A stretch of DNA of 64,000 nucleotides from Megalonaias nervosa (lineage: Eukaryota > Mollusca > Bivalvia > Unionida > Unionidae). Each line of letters opens with the position of its first letter. The stretch's first letter is position 1. Shown piece after piece: positions 57,195 through 64,000 of this stretch. Both the position numbers and the translations under genes were made by a program. The DNA lies in assembly GCA_016617855.1 (NCBI GenBank), contig JAECUM010001890.1:1-64000 (forward strand). Direction: 5' to 3'. The notes beneath the pieces are model-generated. The model was not told the DNA's origin. It worked only from the letters and a program-made list of their open reading frames with translations, and did no database searches.

Positions 57195-58522
57195 AGTTAA
57201 AAGAACGATTAATTGAGATATATTTTGTTGAAGTTTCACACTACGGCTTGTTCAAGATCTACATAGCAGTCTGTTCCTACTTGTATTCTTATAAGCAGCT
57301 GAATGAAATAATCGACGAACACGCTTTTCCCATTATGGCGAAGTGTCTTTCAAACGAGTCCGAATGATCAATTACTCAAGTGCACTTTGTTTGGAAATAC
57401 CTGAAGCAAATTTGTATTCAGTCTCTATCTCGAAACGGGCAATCCTTCTAAAATAATCACATTATCACGTCGATGTGAACTATCAACAATTATGAAACGT
57501 TTTGGAGGTAATTCAAACAAGGAGTTAAAATATCGGTTAATAAATGTTGACAAAAAAAATTAAAGCTCTGATTTCTGGTATGTTCAGTAATATTCAATTA
57601 TTAAATTACATGTTTTGTTCTCTGTGTTACATCCTTGATCAACATACAATCAAATATTGTTACGTTCTACACAATCGTCGGTGACAAGGTGAACAAGTGA
57701 TCAAGATGCTGTTTATTCACAGTACCATGATGTTAGATATTTCAATGAATTTGATATTGAAAGAGGAAATAAATTTAGCACTGTTGCAGCAATGTCATCG
57801 TCGCCTTTAACAAATGTTTTTGAAAGTGACATATCTTCTACATCATTCGATGCATGTAACTGCATTTACATATTTCAATTACAAAGCCTTTACCCTGATA
57901 TAAGTTCCTGTCTTGAGTTCATTGACAGAAAGCCACATAATCTTAACGATAATTACAGGTGACTCACAACGTCCTGTGGGAAACATTAGTGTTTGATTCG
58001 GTCCTTACCTAATTGTAGCACAGTATAGGCTTTCTCTAAAGACATTGTCTAAGTTTTGGCAAAATTCTTGTGTGATGAAAAGATCAAGTATGTTTAAATT
58101 ATGACAGGCAAATGTGATACATAAACTAATTTTAAAATGGTATGCTTTAAGATGAACTTTACGGATGAAATAGTTATCATTACGGGGTACGATACTTCAG
58201 TTAGAACATTATACAATTGCATGGGGAAAACGTGAAAATAAAAGCATATCATTAACGGACCAAGAAAATTAGAGATACAAACAAAATATGGAAAGCGTTT
58301 CGTAACTTTTTTCTCCTCATGATATGTGCAAGTAAAACAACTAAAAGTTCCGTTTTAAGAAAGATGGAATGTAAAGAGGTAGTATTGAAAATATTGGCGG
58401 ACTATATTATGAACTATATAAAGATACAAAGGAAAATATATTAAATATGCATGACTGTATCCCTTTTTGTGTCAGCTATTAACTTAACATCTGAATTTCA
58501 TTTATTGTTTTATTCTTTGTAG
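57195..58522. other. Rest of FBXW5 intron 5, nothing recognised
   Basis: Host intron sequence up to the acceptor tttgtag. Confidence 0.7.
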
Positions 58523-58775
58523 TGGAGCAGAAGACAATCATGGGCATGTATGGGATCGCCATTATAGAATCTGTTTCAATAAGTTTCCACATTCGGCTGT
58601 TGTAAACTCTGTTGCATTTAACCCAGCAGATACAGAAATGCTGGTGACTGTAAGCGATGACTTTTCTATTAAAATCTGGAGGTCCAGGAACAGAGTGAAT
58701 AATCTCATCAAAACTAACATGCATCTGACACAGTGTTGGAAGCAGGAGATAAGCCAAGAAGGAAATATTGATTAA
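58523..58775 (+). CDS. FBXW5: FBXW5-like gene, last coding exon: terminal WD repeats
   Basis: The first base completes Ser (VA-S), then GAEDNHGHVWDRHYRICF, SAVVNSVAFNPADTEMLVTV and SDDFSIKIWRSRNRV follow, the last two WD repeats of FBXW5. A short species-specific tail ends at TAA 58773-58775. Phase agrees with exon 5 across the 19-kb intron, so the element did not disrupt the coding phase. No canonical aataaa is seen in the next 100 bp. Confidence 0.9.
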
Positions 58776-61700
58776 GCAGTTATGAGTGTAAGGACAGCCC
58801 AGGATTTCAATGGTACTCCTTGTTTTCAAGATTTCAGTACGCAATCTCAGTAGCCAAAACTAAACGTTGTTATTAGCATACATAATAATGATTCACCATA
58901 CTTGCATATTTATTATCTCTTTGTCCTTATATATATATATCACTAATTACACTGGTTGAGGCCGTCAAGGGACCGAAGTTGATCTCAAACATACTTACAT
59001 AATGCACTTGGATTTTTTAAGGCACCTTATGTTATTGTAGTCATTTAAATTCATGAAATAAGTTTTTATAAGTGCCACTGTTGTAATAATAGATTGGAAG
59101 AGATCCTTCTCTTAGTCGAATTACTGATGATTGGTAGATTCATAGCAAATATGTTTCATTTCTTCTTGCTAAAATTTTAAAGTGCAGATTAAGATCAAAT
59201 GTTTTCATCATAATGCGTCAGAAACAAAGGACTTTATATAGTTATCTGCATGGTAAACAAATTTATATATATATATATATATATATAAGTATTTAGACGC
59301 TTGTTATTGTAATAGTTTATAGGAAATAATCATTTACAGTTTATTCTCCAGGTAAAACGATGCTTACTAAAATCTTCATTTCCATCACATTTTGAAATGT
59401 TTGTACGAGTGGTTCAAACCTCTGACTTTAAATCGGTTGTTTTTTCAGCCTTTGCCTCGTTTGACAGGAATCAGGTTTTCCATAATATTTAATTACTTAT
59501 TCCACTTAAGGAATATTTACGCCACTCTATGTTTCAGTCAATCGTACGAAATTTTAAGCAGACGTTTCCTTTTTTTCCAATCCTCTCTGGCATATTTCTG
59601 TTTACATTCCATCCAGATTTGTTTACATTAGACGTTCACGATGCAATAGACAACGAATTTTAAGTACTGTTATTTTACGTTTAAGCCAAACAGTTTTCTT
59701 CTCCCCGTCAACCTTCCGCGCTTAAAATAACGCCATAATGGAATAATTTTGTTTCTGTACTCAGAACAGAAATGTTGGGCAGCGCAGAAGAAAATTATAT
59801 TCAGTCGAGTGATTATTTATCTGCATAACCCCACCACTTTTATGCATCCGGCTAGATGTAACGGAATTAGTTCGAAGTATGCTGCAAAAGAAATAACTCA
59901 TTCACATCACATCAGTGATATACGGGATGATGGATATCAAATTCAAGAGATAAAACTGTTGAATATTATATTTATTGCATCATCCCATTGAAACACATTG
60001 CGCAATGTGATAAGTTTCACCACCAAAATAACAAGCATCTATTCTGGACAGGCATGAGTACACTACATTATATAAATAGTGAATAAAAATGTACTATGAA
60101 GATCGACTTCGTGAGATAGCTGTCAATTTCTTTACGGGTGATTTTGATTATCTACAGTGACAAGAAAATGAAAACTAATCGTAATGTGCAGAACAGAATT
60201 AAATCATAGCACGAGCGGCTTCTCTTGGGGACAAATCAGACACAATGTACACCATGTCTTATTACCACGCACCACTTTCATAAAAAATACCCTAAAGTGA
60301 TAATTTGGTATTGATACTGCTGACAAAGTTTCTTGATTGCTTATTAACAGAGTTTTATCTGATTGTTATGAACTGCGAACATGTCATTTTAAAGTATCAC
60401 TCGGTGCCTGAGAATAATGATAACAATGTATGTAATTGCTTATGTAGAGAAGATCAAAAAGCCAAATGTCAAATACGTTTGGATAAATTTTATCTAAATG
60501 TCCTTCCTCGAGGGTTGTACCAAAACTCATCATTATCCTATTTGAAACCTGACATGAAATCTGTTTATTCTTAACCACATAACATATTTATTCCCTTGTA
60601 CACTGAAGTTGAATAGTCCCTGTACGAAACTACAACCATTAGGTACTTTAGTTGACTACGATAACTAGTTATTATATGTATTGTTTGTCAGGAAAGGAAG
60701 CGGGAAGGGATCAGACAGGCTTGCGAGATGCATTTGTGAATAAAGAATAAAATAATAATGAAGAAACATCGGCCTACGATGGATAGGACAGTTCCTACTG
60801 CCCAGTCTCCAATCCTGGAGGTTGCTTATTTTGACACTGGAATTTCACACCTTACAAGTACTCTTTTAGTAATTTGAAACGTGTCTAGGTCTGTTTATAG
60901 GATGAAGCTATTAAATGACATTTTCTTTGGCAACATTAAAAACAGTACAAAGACGTTACGATACGGTAAGCAAAAGGTACGATAGCAACATAACCTGTTT
61001 GAGACTTTACGAAGACGAGACAGTTTGGTTTGGAAGAGCGTTTACAGCGGTTTGGTACGAAACGATACACTCACTATTAAGCATAGCAACGATTTCAACA
61101 GTCGTTTTCAGACTTCAGTAAAAGAAATATTATTTCAGATTTCGAATTCAGCTTTTAACATTTTTTCAATACTTTATTATAAACGTTATCTTATATCTTT
61201 ACGTGAAATAAACTACCGCTTAAACGTTATCATGTCAAATTGTTTATATGTTCAGGCTGTCTCTGTATATACCCTGACTGAAGCGGAGGCCCTTACCTCA
61301 CTACATGAGATATCATCCACGTTTACAGCGCTATAATATATTCATTTGATTAATTTTATTTCAGTAAGATTATTTCTCTTTTTGCATTTGTGTCAATAAT
61401 ATCTAGGGTGTTTTAATCATTTTAAGATGCACTTTTATATTGAGACATGACGTTGGAAATTGCATCAATGGCCGTTCCTCTTTTCCTATACAATTTTTTG
61501 TCTAAACAACATTAGGTCTACCTAATCCATAAACAAATGCAATCGCCACGCACAAGGTATAGCTCAGATAATTCTTTAATTTGTATATTTGTCCTTTGAT
61601 TACATCAACACGGAAGACAATAATAATCCATGAAATTTGCCCTTATTGGTCTTCAACATCCCATGTATTAACTATGCACATGATTATCATTGTGCAGCAA

Positions 61701-63370
61701 TCAAAACAAGCATTAATTGGGATTCATGTCCAAACAATTTCTTTTAAAAGTCGGTGTTGACAATTGCTCATCAACTTGATTTGAAAGTAACCAAAAGCTA
61801 AGAGGACATAAATAAAATTTCCAATTGCCAATGTAAACTTTCTGAGAATTGCTTGCATCCATGAACTGGTAGGACGCCACTAAGCGTTTGGTAGACCTTT
61901 CGCTCTCTTCCAATCCAGTCGTTTTCTTCTATTTGGTAATTTAAGTTTATTTGATTAACTAATGCAGTTGATCAAATTTAAAGATAATAAACAGTGAATA
62001 TCTGAGAGTAAAGATGAAAATCTAAGGTTTTCTAATACGTTAATCAGAACAGGCAACTGTTTGTTATGTAGATTCCATCTGATTAACAGACTGAATCAAC
62101 AGTGATATCTAAAGTATGCAAAGCTCTATCAGTGTCATCTAGTAATCTAGTAATAATTAATGTTGTTAGTTTATTGTCGTTCACTTAAAATTCACAATTA
62201 ATATTTAAATTAAATTAGAGTGAATTTGTCAAAAGCTTTTTTTCACATGTTTCATTGGTATATAGTGATTCCTATGTTCGGATATACACTACTCCAAACA
62301 TTATATAATGATCAACATTATAAGCTTTGCTATCTTTCCTTACCTGAGTTGGCAAAATACCATTTGTTTTCTTTTTCATGTGTGAATATCCTTAAATATT
62401 TTATAATACTATTCCGCATGATATTTGATCATCAAATTCAATATAATCTAAGTCTGTTAATTGCGGTTTCTGCAGAAAACTAAAAAGAAACGACTTATAT
62501 TTTCATTCTCGTTCATTTGACGTACATGAAACATTTACAGTCACTGACTCTGTTCGTGGAATATAAGCGACGAAGCTCCTTGTATTATTTTGTTACTGTT
62601 CTTTATTTGTCAGTGATAGCGCATATACGTCTGAAATGGTGATTTCCGCGTTCACCTATCTAAACACCAATAATATGTATATTATTTCTAATTCGTAGTC
62701 TGAATCATCACTTCCCATGCAACAAACGGATTTGCATGGAAGAAAGACTCTATGTCTGGCTGTGTGACACGAGCTTTGAGTGAAGTTTGTTCTGGATGAA
62801 ACAGTTCTAGATTTTCCAGATTATGATGTCTAACCTGTACAGTGGGGTCAAGATGTAATATTATATATCCCATAATTTTTATTTTCAGAAGCATCTTTCT
62901 CAAACATAAAATTATCATGGATGCACTGTTCGTATTTCTCTACTTGAAGTGGAGTGGGAATGGGGATTATTTACTTCATAAAATCAAATAGTATAACTTT
63001 CCTTCTGACCTTAGTTTGCTGAGAAAAGTACTCTTCAACTCTAATCGTTTTACTTCCCTATGTAAATTTGTTGGTGCAACTGTCATATCTCTTCCCGCTT
63101 CTTGAATCGTAAAAACTCTACTACGATAGTCAGTGTTTAAGGTACATAATCAGGCTTCTTTGTGTGGTTTGGGTTTTTATTTGCTCAAGGTGACGTACAC
63201 AAGTGAATTATTTGTCCCTTTCATGATCATTCTTCTGTCCAGTTTCCTCGATTCCGATAAAATAAGATTGTCACATATACCGTGTGTCTGTGCATCAGGC
63301 AATTAATTATTTTAGTGTCTTGGTATCTTGTTTAAGGGATGTACTGATTTCAAAAGAATTACACCTTAGG
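58776..63370. other. Downstream intergenic DNA
   Basis: AT-rich sequence with (TA)n at about 59263-59287. Frames of 60-105 codons (e.g. 60915-61336) have no domain or splice context. No gene is supported. Confidence 0.5.
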
Positions 63371-64000
63371 TGTTACGACTCTATAGTCGTAAAGCAAGTA
63401 ACAAGAAAACCAACTAGTTTTTATAACTGAAAATATTAATTTATTTCACTAACATAAAAAGTGAAAGAATTAAAAATAACTTACAGTTTGAATGAATTGC
63501 TACAGTCTTAAATGTTCTATCAACTGCAGTAGTTCAGAGCAACCTGAATGCGTTCCAAAGGTATTCCAAATGATTGCCTGTATTATATTGATGTATGAAA
63601 AATACAGAGAAATCACTGTTACAATCCCAAAACGTCTTTTAATGAATACACAGTAGTTCCAATACAGTTATAATATATCCAAATAGTCTTTAAATGAATG
63701 TTAGAGCATTTTAATTCCAACGAATTATTATTAAATTAAATGCATTCCTTTCAATGAATAGCTTCCAAAACTGGTGTTTACTAATAATAATGTATATTTT
63801 TCAATATTAATTCTTTTATTTATGTTATGTAAGTCTATAATGTTTTGTTAATTTTATTCATGACTGTAAATCGTAGTGATTATCTTCAGCTGAAATTTCG
63901 TACATGTGTAGGTTCTATTTTAAACATAAAATTGCATAGGATTATAAATAGATGCTTATATATGTGTTTACAGTTACTAATATAAAAAAATATTAGTAAA
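63371..64000. mobile_element. Partial copy of the TGTTAC-ended repeat family
   Basis: It begins TGTTACGACTCTATAGTCG, matching the inverted right end of the 25481-26156 element. Its interior (63859-63990) matches 25660-25765 with blocks such as tataaatagatgctta. It runs off the window, so its right end is unknown. It is longer than the first copy by about 330 bp at the same interior point. Confidence 0.5.

Larger units (their letters stand above)
39417..58522 (+). other. FBXW5 intron 5 (19.1 kb) carrying element B
   Basis: The donor is gttagt at 39417 and the acceptor tttgtag ends at 58522. Without element B and one duplicated target the intron would be about 1.5 kb. The element has the same strand as the host gene for most of its genes. 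Confidence 0.85.

Noticed and set aside
60915..61336. Overlapping frames downstream of FBXW5
   Set aside because: No recognisable domain, composition like the surrounding non-coding DNA.

Overview
This window is AT-rich animal nuclear DNA. It holds one spliced host gene, two Maverick/Polinton-type (adintovirus-like) endogenous DNA elements, a decayed Ty3/gypsy retrotransposon, tRNA-derived SINEs and many (TA)n tracts. Introns with GT-AG borders and an F-box/WD40 gene that matches FBXW5 make it metazoan. The SINEs and low GC would suit a mollusc, but that is a guess and not a demonstrated identification.

Element A (1 to about 11.4 kb) starts before the window. Its genes, in order, are: adenain-like cysteine protease, fibre-like protein, small membrane protein, penton-like minor capsid protein, an unknown minus-strand gene, a decayed HNH/NUMOD1 endonuclease gene (-), a family B DNA polymerase fused to an SF1 helicase and a terminal HNH zinc domain (+), retroviral-type integrase (-), zinc-ribbon/phospholipase A2 (-), and packaging ATPase (+). 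Almost every gene carries frameshifts or stops. Fossil genes of the same lineage follow at 12.4-13.4 kb and are split by a SINE.

From about 15 to 58.8 kb lies the host gene. Six coding exons (23242-58775, +) encode an FBXW5-like substrate receptor of about 729 residues. The intron between exons 2 and 3 holds the retrotransposon remains. The last intron (39417-58522) holds element B.

Element B (39582-57188, 17.6 kb) is complete end to end. It has a 6-bp target duplication ATGTGA and terminal inverted repeats of about 400 bp, and each repeat encodes a small NUMOD1-like protein. Between them lie an unknown decayed gene (-), a fibre with a discoidin-like tip (-), ATPase, a coiled-coil protein, penton, small basic/hydrophobic virion proteins, major capsid protein, protease, zinc ribbon, chromodomain integrase, a possible VLTF3-like factor (-), a double-HNH/NUMOD1 gene (-), protein-primed type PolB and a 149-residue unknown protein. 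Together these would supply integration (integrase, inverted repeats), replication (PolB), packaging (ATPase) and a virion (major capsid, penton, protease, fibre), but the copy is broken by point lesions.

The most interesting pattern is that both elements, although otherwise distant, carry an HNH endonuclease-NUMOD1 gene directly upstream of and divergent from polB, across an AT-rich spacer of roughly 80-110 bp. In element B a NUMOD1-like module is also encoded by the inverted repeats.
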